A stretch of 40,393 nucleotides of DNA from a bacterium (GTDB taxonomy: Bacteria > Verrucomicrobiota > Kiritimatiellia > CAIKKV01 > CAITUY01), in the NCBI GenBank assembly GCA_037128595.1, contig JBAXWB010000038.1, positions 1 to 40,393 of the forward strand, read 5' to 3'. Of this stretch, positions 17,129 to 26,263 are shown one piece after another; within the stretch, counting starts at the first letter, position 1, and each line of letters begins with the position of its first letter. The notes below the pieces were generated by a model. The model was not told where the DNA came from and did no database searches. It saw only the letters and a program-made list of their open reading frames with translations. The position numbers and the translations under genes were made by a program.

Positions 17129-17147
17129 TTTGTTTTCGTGAAACAAA
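17129..17147. promoter_or_regulatory. TTTGTTT/AAACAAA palindrome upstream of the second oxidoreductase
   Basis: Perfect 7-base arms (17129-17135, 17141-17147) with a 5-base spacer, 38 bases before the start codon at 17186. It resembles the 11789-11807 site and is a candidate binding site for the AraC regulator. Confidence 0.4.
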
Positions 17148-17185
17148 GGTCTAAAGTAATCTCAAATAAAGGGAGGCCTGTGTTT

Positions 17186-18346
17186 ATGCGGAAGATCGGA
17201 ATAGGGTTGATCGGTTGTGGCGGACGGTTGCGCGACGTTGTCAAACACCTGACGCGGGCGACCGACCAGGTGGAGGTGGTGGCGCTCTTTGATCCGAATC
17301 CGCAGTCCATCAAGGCCGCACAGGAGGCGTTTAATCCCGATGCCCGGGTCTACGGGGATTACCTCGAGCTGGTTCGAGATCCTGCGTTGGATTGGGTGAT
17401 GATCGGGTCCTGGAATTGTTTCCATGCGCGCCAGGCGGTGGCGGCGCTTGAAGCAGGCAAGAATGTCTTCTGTGAAAAACCACTGGCACTGTCGGCGGCC
17501 GATTGTATTGCCATGCGCGACGCCTGGCGGGCGTCGCAGAAGATGTTCATCATTGGTTTCACCCTGCGGTTCTCGCCGCACTACCATCGCATCAAAGAGA
17601 TCATTTCCTCGGGTCGAATTGGGAAGATCCGCAGCCTGGAGTTCAACGAGACGCTTCATTTTGACCATGGCGGTTACATTCACTCCGATTGGCGGCGCAA
17701 GACTGAATGGGCCGGTAGCCACTTGCTCGAAAAGTGTTGTCACGACCTCGATCTGGTGAACTGGATGACCGACTCCGTACCGGTCAAGGTCGCGTCGTTT
17801 GGCGGCTGTGATTTCTTCAAGCCTGAGAATGCGTATCATGTGGCGCGGCTGGGGCAGGCGCCGGGCGGTAAGGTTCCCTTCTCGACCTGGGACGTGACCA
17901 GCGAGGCGGGTCGTTTGACGACACCGTTCAGCGACGACAAGGATATTGTGGATAACCAGGTGGCCATCTTTCAGTTCGCCAATGGGGTTCGCGTTTCATT
18001 CCATACCGACTGCGCCACAGCCATTTTCGAGAGGCGGATGGTCCTGTGTGGAACGGAAGGGACCTTGCGGTCGGATGTGGTTACCGGTCAGATCGAGGTG
18101 GAGCGGTTCGGGTATAACATGGTGCGCGAGGATTGCCGCACGGATGCCTCGGGCGGACATGGCGGTGGCGATGAGGTGTTGGGGCAGGGTCTGGCGGATT
18201 CCATTCTGCATGGCAAGCCGCCGCCAGCTTCGCTGGACGAGGGATTGCGAGCGGCGTTTGCGGCGTTTGGCGCCGATGAGGCGCTGCGGACCGGTACGGT
18301 GGTGGATATGATGCCGCTGTGGCGGCAGGCGGGGATAGAATTGTAG
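17186..18346 (+). CDS. Gfo/Idh/MocA-family oxidoreductase
   Basis: A 386-residue NAD(P)-dependent oxidoreductase of the Gfo/Idh/MocA family. The Rossmann loop is GLIGCGGRL (7-15), the EKP motif lies at 97-99, and the active-site helix reads EKCCHDLDLVNW. Unlike the other two family members in the window, it lacks the Cys-rich insert. The ATG at 17186 follows GGGAGG at a suitable distance; the frame extends upstream to 17093 but that part covers an intergenic hairpin and is unlikely to be translated. It is cytoplasmic. It precedes the first giant repeat protein by 27 bases and may be co-transcribed with it. Confidence 0.9.
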   Translation: MRKIGIGLIGCGGRLRDVVKHLTRATDQVEVVALFDPNPQSIKAAQEAFNPDARVYGDYLELVRDPALDWVMIGSWNCFHARQAVAALEAGKNVFCEKPLALSAADCIAMRDAWRASQKMFIIGFTLRFSPHYHRIKEIISSGRIGKIRSLEFNETLHFDHGGYIHSDWRRKTEWAGSHLLEKCCHDLDLVNWMTDSVPVKVASFGGCDFFKPENAYHVARLGQAPGGKVPFSTWDVTSEAGRLTTPFSDDKDIVDNQVAIFQFANGVRVSFHTDCATAIFERRMVLCGTEGTLRSDVVTGQIEVERFGYNMVREDCRTDASGGHGGGDEVLGQGLADSILHGKPPPASLDEGLRAAFAAFGADEALRTGTVVDMMPLWRQAGIEL

Positions 18347-18373
18347 GCGAATTGCGATGGGGAGGGGGGTTAC

Positions 18374-21300
18374 ATGAATACTAAAACAATGGGTTGGGCG
18401 GCGAGGTTGCTGGCGTGCTCCTTGATGTTCACGGCAGGGGTAAGTTTTGCCAACACGTGGACCGGTGGGGGAACGAGTTCCAATGCCAGCGAGGCGGCGA
18501 ACTGGTCGGGCGGCGTGCCCACGACTGGCAGCGCCATTGTGCTCGATGGCACGAGCAGCAGTAAGAATATGAACTGGGACGCGCCCACCAACAGCCTGCC
18601 CTATTCGGTGGCCTCCTGGCTTCAGACAAACTACACGGGGACCGTAACGGTCTTCACGGTGTACGGTTCGAACGGGTTCACCAACTTCACGATCACGGGC
18701 GACTGCGTCATCAGTAACGGCATGTGGACGCATCTGGGGAACACGGGCGGGGAGACGAATCGGCTACGCGTGACCGTGAATGGCAATTTCACGCTGGGCT
18801 CCAATGCCAGTATCAATGTGCAGGGCAAGGGGTACGCGGCGGGAAAAGGACCGGGTGCGGGTTCATCGTATAGTGGCAACGGCGAACCGGCGGCCAGCTA
18901 CGGGGGCATGGGGGCTGATGCGATCCGTAACACCTATGGTTCCATCGTCTCGCCGATCAATCTGGGTAGCGGTGGTAATGTAGCAGGTGGCGGGGCTGTC
19001 TGGTTGACGGTTAATAGTGCGGCGACCATTGATGGAACCATTTCGGCTCAGGCGACACAAGGCGTTCTGGCGGGCGGTTCTGGGGGCTCGATCCTGATTG
19101 AAGCGAGTAGCCTGACAGGGAGCACCAACGGATTGCTTGACGTATCGGTGCCGTACAACTCAAACAGCAGCAGCCAGCGGGGTGGCGGAGGCGGACGTAT
19201 TGCGGTCATTTTGACCGGATCCTCCTTATTTGGTTCAGTGCGGCTGAAAGCCAATGGCGGTCAAACTTGGGATGGTATTTTTGGGGCGGCGGGAACGATT
19301 TACCTGCAAACCTCCACCCAGACGGCGGGGACGGGGACGTTGTTGATCGACAATGCGGGTCTGAACTCTCTGGCCCAAACATTGATGACGCCCGCAGACA
19401 CGAACTTGAATGCCTTCGCATCGATCATCATTACGAACAAAGGCATGCTGGGTTTGAACACGAATACGGTTTGGAATCTTGGCAATCCTGTGAACCTGAT
19501 CGCGTATGGCCCTGCAAATTCGTTTGTGGCGGCGGCGCAGACCAATGGGTTGTCGATCCCAAACGACTGGACACTCTCCGGTGGTTATACCCTGCGGTTG
19601 TACACGAACCTGAATATTGGAGGCAATCTGACGGTGAGCAACGCCACTTTGGAGTTGTTTGCCGGCTGGCGGACCAATTTACATGTAGGCGGCAACCTGC
19701 TGGTGGCGACGAACGGCACCATCTCGCATGCCGCCAATAACACCAATGAGCAGTATCGCCTGGCCCTGCAGATTGACGGAGATCTGACAGTGGCTGCGGG
19801 CGGCTCGATCGATGTGACCGGGAAAGGTTACACGAAATCGGCGGGACCGGGCCGGGGGGACGGGAGCAACTCCAACAATAAACCGGGGGCGAGCCATGGC
19901 GGCCTGGCCGCCGAATGGACCAGCGCCTGGGCCTATTGGGTGACCTATGGTTCTGTTACGGCACCGACCAACCTGGGCAGCGGCGGCATCGGGGCAAGCC
20001 TTTCAAGCGGGATTCTTTGGGCGGGGGGGGGCGGCGCGGCCGAGATCCGGGTCAATGGGGCGACTCGGTTGGCCGGTTCCATTCTGGCAAAGGGTTACCT
20101 GTCGAATATGGCGGGGAGCGCCGGAGGTTCCATTTTCCTGACAACCGGTACCCTCGCGAGCAATGGAGTCATTGACGCGTCGGCTAATGCGACCACTCAA
20201 TACGGCGGTGGGGGCGGGCGGATTGCCGTGGTTCTGACCGGCGGCGACTCTTTCGATTCTGTGACCATGAGGGCGTTTGGCTCGGGAACCTACCGGGGTG
20301 CCGCTGGCACGATCTATCGGCAGACCGCCAGTCAGGGGGCCGGGCGCGGGGTGGTAACCCTCTATGGCGATGCGGCCACTTACACCACGAACACGGTCAC
20401 TCGGATACCCGCGTCCACCAATGCCGCGGCCGGCGAGATTACCAGCCTGCAATATGTCACGCTGACGGCCACCAACTATGCCAACGTGGCGGTGACGACC
20501 AACCTGACCATGGGGGATTTGTACCTGACGGACGACAATGCCAAACTCCGGTTGAAAGGGTATACGCTCACCCTGGGCGCGGAGTATCACGCCTCGTGGG
20601 GCGCGTCGAATCGGGTGGTTTTCGACGGGGGCCAGATCGTGTGGTATCCCGGCGCTTTGGGCGTACAGGCACTGCCGCCGTCGAATGTTGGCTCTAACTT
20701 CGCGACCCTGAACGGGCAAGTGATCAATACCGGGGGAGCGGAGAATCCGCACACGTACTTTTGCCTGGCCTACGTGGACGCAGGCACCCTGAGCACCGGC
20801 GATTGGCTCCGTGTGGTCGACATGGGGAGCGGATACGGCAAGTCCGCCGGGTTCAGCACCAATCTGACCAGTTTGCTCCGAGGCAGCACCTACGTCTATC
20901 GCTGCTACGTCACCAATAGCGTCGGTCAAGCTTGGTCGGTCACGAACGGATCGTTTCTCACCGTTGTCCTGCCGACCGTCGCCAACCCCGGTGCGACGGC
21001 CGTGGGCGGCCACACGGCCACGCTGCGGGGACAGGTGACGGACACGGGTGGCGAAGTACCGAGCGTAGGGTTCGAGTACTGGGTGAACGGCAGTTCGACC
21101 ACGACGACGGTGTCGAAAGGGACGCAGGCGGGCCTCTTCACGGCAGATCTGGGCAGTCTCCTCATCGGCAGCAACTACACCTATCGCTGCGTGGCGTCGA
21201 ATGGGGCCGGCGCGGTGTGGTCATCGGCAAGCGGTTTCCAAACCCTGTCCAATGAGTATATCTGGTCGGGCGCCGGGGCGGACCAAAAAGCAAGTACCCC

Positions 21301-23452
21301 TGGTAACTGGCTGCAAGGCGCTACGCCCACCCATGCGACCGATCTCGTCCGATTCGACTCGGCATCCGGCACCAACATAACGTGGGACCTGACGAACACC
21401 GTGGCGGCATGGATCCAGACGTCGGACTACACCGGAACCGTCACCATCGCCACCACTTATGGGAGTTCATTCCCCTCCCTTGTGGTCGCAGGGGACTGCA
21501 CGGTGCTGGGCGGCGTGTGGACGCATCTGACGAACTCCGCTGCGGAGACGTACCGGCTGGCGGCCAGTGTGGGCGGCAACTTTACGCTCGGATCCAATGC
21601 CAGTATCAATGTGCAGGGCAAGGGGTATGGAGCGGGGCAAGGACCGGGGGCGGGTGGGAGTGGCAACTACAATGGGTTGTCGGCGGCCAGTCACGGCGGC
21701 ATGGGGAATGGGGCGGTCAACAATACTTACGGATCCATCGTTGCCCCGACCAATCTGGGCAGCGGGGCCTATACTGTTGGCGGCGGCGCTATCTGGCTGA
21801 CGGTCGATGGCACAGCGACGATCGAGGGGACGATTACGGCCCAAGCGGCGCAACCCAGTTTGGCTGATGGCTCCGGCGGTTCGATCCTGATCAAGGCGAG
21901 AACTTTAGCGGGGAGTACGAATGGCCTGCTGGATGTATCCGTGCCGTATAACAGCACTGGGTCGGGTCAGAAGGGCGGCGGCGGCGGACGGATTGCGGTG
22001 AAACTGACCGGCTCCACCTCCTTCGGTTCGGTGCGCATGAATGCCGGTGGGGGGCAAGTCCATAACAACTACTACTCGTCTGACCTCTATCGCTATCACG
22101 GTGCGGCGGGCACGATTTACCGGCAAACCTCCGCGCAAGCCGAAGGAGCGGGAACACTGTTGATCGACAATGGGGGGTTGGTCAGTTTGGCTCAAACTCT
22201 AATGACGCCTTCAGACTCCAACTTGAATACTTTTGCGATGATCACCATCACTAATCAAGGCGTTCTGGGTTTGAATACGAATACCGTCTGGAACCTGGGC
22301 AATCCCGCGAACCTGGTGTCATACGGGCCGGCGCAGTCTTTCGTGGCGACGGCGCAGACCAATGGGTTGAGTATTCCAACCGACTGGACGCTCTCCAGCT
22401 ATACCCTGCGGTTGTACACGAACCTGAATCTCGGCGGCAACCTGACGGTGAGCAACGCGATGCTGGAGATGTACGCCGGGTGGCAGACCAATGTACACGT
22501 GGTCGGCAATGTGCTGGTGGCGACGAACGGCTCGATCTCGCATGCCCCCAATGGGACCTCGGAAGTCTACCGCCTGGCTCTGCAGGTTGACGGCAATCTA
22601 ACGGTGGCCGCCGGTGGCACCATCGATGTGACCGGAAAAGGTTACGGGCAAGGAAGCGGGCCGGGGCGCGGGGATGGCAACTCCTATGGTGTGGGTGCAA
22701 GTCACGGCGGTCTGGCCGCTGAATTCTCGACACCTTGGGCATATTGGGTAACGTACGGATCCATCCTGGCACCCACCAATCTGGGCAGTGGGGGCATTGG
22801 GGTGGGCGGCGGTTCGGCCTGGATTCAAGTCAACGGGACGACGCTGTTGGCGGGGTCCATTCTTGCCAAGGGGTTGCCCGGCACTTATTCGGGCAATGCC
22901 GGTGGCTCCATTTCCCTGACGACTGGAACACTCACCAGCAACGGGGTCATCGATGCGTCGGCCAATACGACCGCCAACTACGGCGGCGGAGGCGGTCGAA
23001 TTGCGGTTGTTCTGACTGCTAGCGACTCGTTCGGCTCTGTGTCCATGCAGGCGTTTGGCGCGGGAACCTCTCGTGGCGCCGCCGGCACGATCTATCGGCA
23101 GACCGCGAGCCAGGGAACCGGGCGGGGGGTAGTGACCATCTATGGCGATGCGGCAACTTACACCACGAATACGGTCACTTGGATTCCTGCGTCCACCAAC
23201 GTCACGGCCGGTCAAATCAATAGCCTCAAGTATGTCACACTGATAGTCACTAACTATGCTAACGTGGCGTTGACGACCAATATGACCATGAACGATCTCT
23301 GCCTGACGGATGATAACGCCAAACTTCGCTTGAACGAGCACACGCTCATATTGGGACAATATTATCACGAGTCCTGGGGGACTTCGAGTCGGGTCGTCTA
23401 TGCCGGGGGGGATATCCTGTGGCCGCAGGGGACGATTTATAAGATTCGTTGA
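18374..23452 (+). CDS. Giant secreted repeat protein (A unit, two FN3-like domains, B unit)
   Basis: A 1,692-residue exported protein. A signal peptide (about 1-26, ending SFANTW) is followed by repeat unit A (about 27-760), two fibronectin/Ig-like domains (about 761-960, e.g. GSTYVYRCYVTNSVGQAW and GSNYTYRCVASNGAGAVW) and repeat unit B (about 961-1692), a diverged copy of A. Each unit has two sub-repeats with the order N-G-K-G-Y-x-G-P-G, YGS...NLGSGG, GGGGGRIAV and GAAGTIY, a pattern of right-handed beta-helix surface proteins in PVC and related bacteria. It is rich in Gly, Asn, Thr and Ser. No cell-wall anchor or autotransporter barrel is visible. GGAGGGGGG precedes the ATG. The likely role is glycan binding or adhesion; activity is unknown. 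Confidence 0.88.
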   Translation: MNTKTMGWAARLLACSLMFTAGVSFANTWTGGGTSSNASEAANWSGGVPTTGSAIVLDGTSSSKNMNWDAPTNSLPYSVASWLQTNYTGTVTVFTVYGSNGFTNFTITGDCVISNGMWTHLGNTGGETNRLRVTVNGNFTLGSNASINVQGKGYAAGKGPGAGSSYSGNGEPAASYGGMGADAIRNTYGSIVSPINLGSGGNVAGGGAVWLTVNSAATIDGTISAQATQGVLAGGSGGSILIEASSLTGSTNGLLDVSVPYNSNSSSQRGGGGGRIAVILTGSSLFGSVRLKANGGQTWDGIFGAAGTIYLQTSTQTAGTGTLLIDNAGLNSLAQTLMTPADTNLNAFASIIITNKGMLGLNTNTVWNLGNPVNLIAYGPANSFVAAAQTNGLSIPNDWTLSGGYTLRLYTNLNIGGNLTVSNATLELFAGWRTNLHVGGNLLVATNGTISHAANNTNEQYRLALQIDGDLTVAAGGSIDVTGKGYTKSAGPGRGDGSNSNNKPGASHGGLAAEWTSAWAYWVTYGSVTAPTNLGSGGIGASLSSGILWAGGGGAAEIRVNGATRLAGSILAKGYLSNMAGSAGGSIFLTTGTLASNGVIDASANATTQYGGGGGRIAVVLTGGDSFDSVTMRAFGSGTYRGAAGTIYRQTASQGAGRGVVTLYGDAATYTTNTVTRIPASTNAAAGEITSLQYVTLTATNYANVAVTTNLTMGDLYLTDDNAKLRLKGYTLTLGAEYHASWGASNRVVFDGGQIVWYPGALGVQALPPSNVGSNFATLNGQVINTGGAENPHTYFCLAYVDAGTLSTGDWLRVVDMGSGYGKSAGFSTNLTSLLRGSTYVYRCYVTNSVGQAWSVTNGSFLTVVLPTVANPGATAVGGHTATLRGQVTDTGGEVPSVGFEYWVNGSSTTTTVSKGTQAGLFTADLGSLLIGSNYTYRCVASNGAGAVWSSASGFQTLSNEYIWSGAGADQKASTPGNWLQGATPTHATDLVRFDSASGTNITWDLTNTVAAWIQTSDYTGTVTIATTYGSSFPSLVVAGDCTVLGGVWTHLTNSAAETYRLAASVGGNFTLGSNASINVQGKGYGAGQGPGAGGSGNYNGLSAASHGGMGNGAVNNTYGSIVAPTNLGSGAYTVGGGAIWLTVDGTATIEGTITAQAAQPSLADGSGGSILIKARTLAGSTNGLLDVSVPYNSTGSGQKGGGGGRIAVKLTGSTSFGSVRMNAGGGQVHNNYYSSDLYRYHGAAGTIYRQTSAQAEGAGTLLIDNGGLVSLAQTLMTPSDSNLNTFAMITITNQGVLGLNTNTVWNLGNPANLVSYGPAQSFVATAQTNGLSIPTDWTLSSYTLRLYTNLNLGGNLTVSNAMLEMYAGWQTNVHVVGNVLVATNGSISHAPNGTSEVYRLALQVDGNLTVAAGGTIDVTGKGYGQGSGPGRGDGNSYGVGASHGGLAAEFSTPWAYWVTYGSILAPTNLGSGGIGVGGGSAWIQVNGTTLLAGSILAKGLPGTYSGNAGGSISLTTGTLTSNGVIDASANTTANYGGGGGRIAVVLTASDSFGSVSMQAFGAGTSRGAAGTIYRQTASQGTGRGVVTIYGDAATYTTNTVTWIPASTNVTAGQINSLKYVTLIVTNYANVALTTNMTMNDLCLTDDNAKLRLNEHTLILGQYYHESWGTSSRVVYAGGDILWPQGTIYKIR
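18532..20518 (+). repeat. 1,987-bp long direct repeat, copy 1
   Basis: By reading, identical to 23630-25616 (offset 5,098 throughout), including synonymous positions. Both edges lie inside coding sequence: the copies differ before 18532 and after 20518. Confidence 0.9.
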
Positions 23453-23471
23453 GATCAATAAAGGAGATTGC

Positions 23472-25775
23472 ATGAACTGGGATACACCGGGTTGGGCGAG
23501 TAAGCTGCTGATATGTGTCATAGCATTTATGGCTTTGCCGGGCTATGCCAATACCTGGACTGGTGGAGGAACGAGTTCCAACGCCAGCGAGGCGGCGAAC
23601 TGGTCGGCTGGCGTGCCGGTGAGCGGCGACGCCATTGTGCTCGATGGCACGAGCAGCAGTAAGAATATGAACTGGGACGCGCCCACCAACAGCCTGCCCT
23701 ATTCGGTGGCCTCCTGGCTTCAGACAAACTACACGGGGACCGTAACGGTCTTCACGGTGTACGGTTCGAACGGGTTCACCAACTTCACGATCACGGGCGA
23801 CTGCGTCATCAGTAACGGCATGTGGACGCATCTGGGGAACACGGGCGGGGAGACGAATCGGCTACGCGTGACCGTGAATGGCAATTTCACGCTGGGCTCC
23901 AATGCCAGTATCAATGTGCAGGGCAAGGGGTACGCGGCGGGAAAAGGACCGGGTGCGGGTTCATCGTATAGTGGCAACGGCGAACCGGCGGCCAGCTACG
24001 GGGGCATGGGGGCTGATGCGATCCGTAACACCTATGGTTCCATCGTCTCGCCGATCAATCTGGGTAGCGGTGGTAATGTAGCAGGTGGCGGGGCTGTCTG
24101 GTTGACGGTTAATAGTGCGGCGACCATTGATGGAACCATTTCGGCTCAGGCGACACAAGGCGTTCTGGCGGGCGGTTCTGGGGGCTCGATCCTGATTGAA
24201 GCGAGTAGCCTGACAGGGAGCACCAACGGATTGCTTGACGTATCGGTGCCGTACAACTCAAACAGCAGCAGCCAGCGGGGTGGCGGAGGCGGACGTATTG
24301 CGGTCATTTTGACCGGATCCTCCTTATTTGGTTCAGTGCGGCTGAAAGCCAATGGCGGTCAAACTTGGGATGGTATTTTTGGGGCGGCGGGAACGATTTA
24401 CCTGCAAACCTCCACCCAGACGGCGGGGACGGGGACGTTGTTGATCGACAATGCGGGTCTGAACTCTCTGGCCCAAACATTGATGACGCCCGCAGACACG
24501 AACTTGAATGCCTTCGCATCGATCATCATTACGAACAAAGGCATGCTGGGTTTGAACACGAATACGGTTTGGAATCTTGGCAATCCTGTGAACCTGATCG
24601 CGTATGGCCCTGCAAATTCGTTTGTGGCGGCGGCGCAGACCAATGGGTTGTCGATCCCAAACGACTGGACACTCTCCGGTGGTTATACCCTGCGGTTGTA
24701 CACGAACCTGAATATTGGAGGCAATCTGACGGTGAGCAACGCCACTTTGGAGTTGTTTGCCGGCTGGCGGACCAATTTACATGTAGGCGGCAACCTGCTG
24801 GTGGCGACGAACGGCACCATCTCGCATGCCGCCAATAACACCAATGAGCAGTATCGCCTGGCCCTGCAGATTGACGGAGATCTGACAGTGGCTGCGGGCG
24901 GCTCGATCGATGTGACCGGGAAAGGTTACACGAAATCGGCGGGACCGGGCCGGGGGGACGGGAGCAACTCCAACAATAAACCGGGGGCGAGCCATGGCGG
25001 CCTGGCCGCCGAATGGACCAGCGCCTGGGCCTATTGGGTGACCTATGGTTCTGTTACGGCACCGACCAACCTGGGCAGCGGCGGCATCGGGGCAAGCCTT
25101 TCAAGCGGGATTCTTTGGGCGGGGGGGGGCGGCGCGGCCGAGATCCGGGTCAATGGGGCGACTCGGTTGGCCGGTTCCATTCTGGCAAAGGGTTACCTGT
25201 CGAATATGGCGGGGAGCGCCGGAGGTTCCATTTTCCTGACAACCGGTACCCTCGCGAGCAATGGAGTCATTGACGCGTCGGCTAATGCGACCACTCAATA
25301 CGGCGGTGGGGGCGGGCGGATTGCCGTGGTTCTGACCGGCGGCGACTCTTTCGATTCTGTGACCATGAGGGCGTTTGGCTCGGGAACCTACCGGGGTGCC
25401 GCTGGCACGATCTATCGGCAGACCGCCAGTCAGGGGGCCGGGCGCGGGGTGGTAACCCTCTATGGCGATGCGGCCACTTACACCACGAACACGGTCACTC
25501 GGATACCCGCGTCCACCAATGCCGCGGCCGGCGAGATTACCAGCCTGCAATATGTCACGCTGACGGCCACCAACTATGCCAACGTGGCGGTGACGACCAA
25601 CCTGACCATGGGGGATCTGTATCTGACGGACGACCGTGCCAAACTGCGCTTGAACGGGCACACGCTGACGCTGAAATCTTCACAGCATACCGACTGGGGA
25701 ACTCCCAGTCGGGTCGTTTACGATGGCGGCCAGATCATATGGACGGTGCCGGGGACGGTGCTGTTCATCTTTTAA
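23472..25775 (+). CDS. Secreted repeat protein, single A unit
   Basis: A 767-residue exported protein: its own signal peptide (about 1-26, ICVIAFMALPGYANTW) and one A-type beta-helix unit, without the FN3-like domains or B unit of its neighbour. The central ~662 codons are the same as in the upstream gene, while the signal peptide and last ~50 residues differ; the tail is closer in style to the end of the upstream gene's B unit. AAAGGAG precedes the ATG at 23472, so the longer frame from 23400 is not needed. It starts 19 bases after the previous stop and is probably co-transcribed. It is likely a surface or secreted binding protein of the same system. Confidence 0.88.
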   Translation: MNWDTPGWASKLLICVIAFMALPGYANTWTGGGTSSNASEAANWSAGVPVSGDAIVLDGTSSSKNMNWDAPTNSLPYSVASWLQTNYTGTVTVFTVYGSNGFTNFTITGDCVISNGMWTHLGNTGGETNRLRVTVNGNFTLGSNASINVQGKGYAAGKGPGAGSSYSGNGEPAASYGGMGADAIRNTYGSIVSPINLGSGGNVAGGGAVWLTVNSAATIDGTISAQATQGVLAGGSGGSILIEASSLTGSTNGLLDVSVPYNSNSSSQRGGGGGRIAVILTGSSLFGSVRLKANGGQTWDGIFGAAGTIYLQTSTQTAGTGTLLIDNAGLNSLAQTLMTPADTNLNAFASIIITNKGMLGLNTNTVWNLGNPVNLIAYGPANSFVAAAQTNGLSIPNDWTLSGGYTLRLYTNLNIGGNLTVSNATLELFAGWRTNLHVGGNLLVATNGTISHAANNTNEQYRLALQIDGDLTVAAGGSIDVTGKGYTKSAGPGRGDGSNSNNKPGASHGGLAAEWTSAWAYWVTYGSVTAPTNLGSGGIGASLSSGILWAGGGGAAEIRVNGATRLAGSILAKGYLSNMAGSAGGSIFLTTGTLASNGVIDASANATTQYGGGGGRIAVVLTGGDSFDSVTMRAFGSGTYRGAAGTIYRQTASQGAGRGVVTLYGDAATYTTNTVTRIPASTNAAAGEITSLQYVTLTATNYANVAVTTNLTMGDLYLTDDRAKLRLNGHTLTLKSSQHTDWGTPSRVVYDGGQIIWTVPGTVLFIF
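23630..25616 (+). repeat. 1,987-bp long direct repeat, copy 2
   Basis: Second copy of 18532-20518. The flanks inside the gene are diverged, which suggests gene conversion between A units instead of duplication of a whole gene. Confidence 0.9.
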
Positions 25776-26011
25776 AAAACCCGATAAAAACGCAGACAAT
25801 ATGAAAACAAATGTGTTTGTGGTTGGCGGTGGTCACCCTTGATGCGTCCGTGTGGAGACGCTGCCGTATGCAGAACCAGGCGGCGGGAATCCGGGGTTAT
25901 GATCTGGGCCTCGCAGTAAATGTGCGAGGAGGGTATTTCTCCTTCAGTGAGTTGATAAATCATCAATCCCTTTGGACTTTGAGGTGCCAGCAGATCTTGT
26001 CGTGGTCGCAT
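25772..26011 (-). pseudogene. N-terminal fragment of an oligogalacturonate-lyase-like propeller gene
   Basis: On the minus strand an ATG at 26011, with GGGA about 11 bases upstream, starts about 79 codons. Residues 14-57 (MIYQLTEG.IPSSHIYCEAQ, then ITPDSRRLVLHTAASPHG) resemble the first blades of TolB-like/oligogalacturonate lyase beta-propellers as I remember them; after SPHG the likeness stops, near 25840, and the frame runs out at the end of the repeat-protein gene. A full gene would be about 400 codons. It appears truncated by the rearrangement that placed the repeat gene here. The plus-strand frame over the same stretch (25811-26068) shows no family pattern. Confidence 0.5.
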
Positions 26012-26263
26012 TGGTTAATTTCCCTGTTTAATTCCTGGATGAGTACGCTCCAAGTTTTTCACAAATAGGGCGAATGGGAAATAGCGGAAAAAAGTTGTTT
26101 TGGTTAAAAAGTGATGTGTTTTAGCCATTGTTTTGATTGGATTATGGGGCAAAATAGTCCTTATAAATTGTGGAAGAACTTTTATCTTAATTCATCTTGC
26201 AGACGGAAATGTGATGGGGCGTGGGCTCACATGAATCGAAAATTAGATAGGAACATAGACGAC

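Noticed and set aside
20003-21013. Long minus-strand frame opposite the repeat protein
   Set aside because: It mirrors a low-complexity, GC-rich coding strand, has no family pattern, and is duplicated only because the plus-strand sequence is.
23400-23471. Upstream extension of the second repeat-protein gene
   Set aside because: It overlaps the end of the first repeat gene, while ATG 23472 has a strong AAAGGAG and a clean signal peptide.
18374-25775. Repeats read as a CRISPR or insertion sequence
   Set aside because: The repeats are kilobase-sized and coding, with no spacers, terminal inverted repeats or transposase.
25811-26068. Plus-strand 85-codon frame in the gap before the DUF4838 operon
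   Set aside because: No protein-like pattern; the opposite strand carries the propeller-like peptide.
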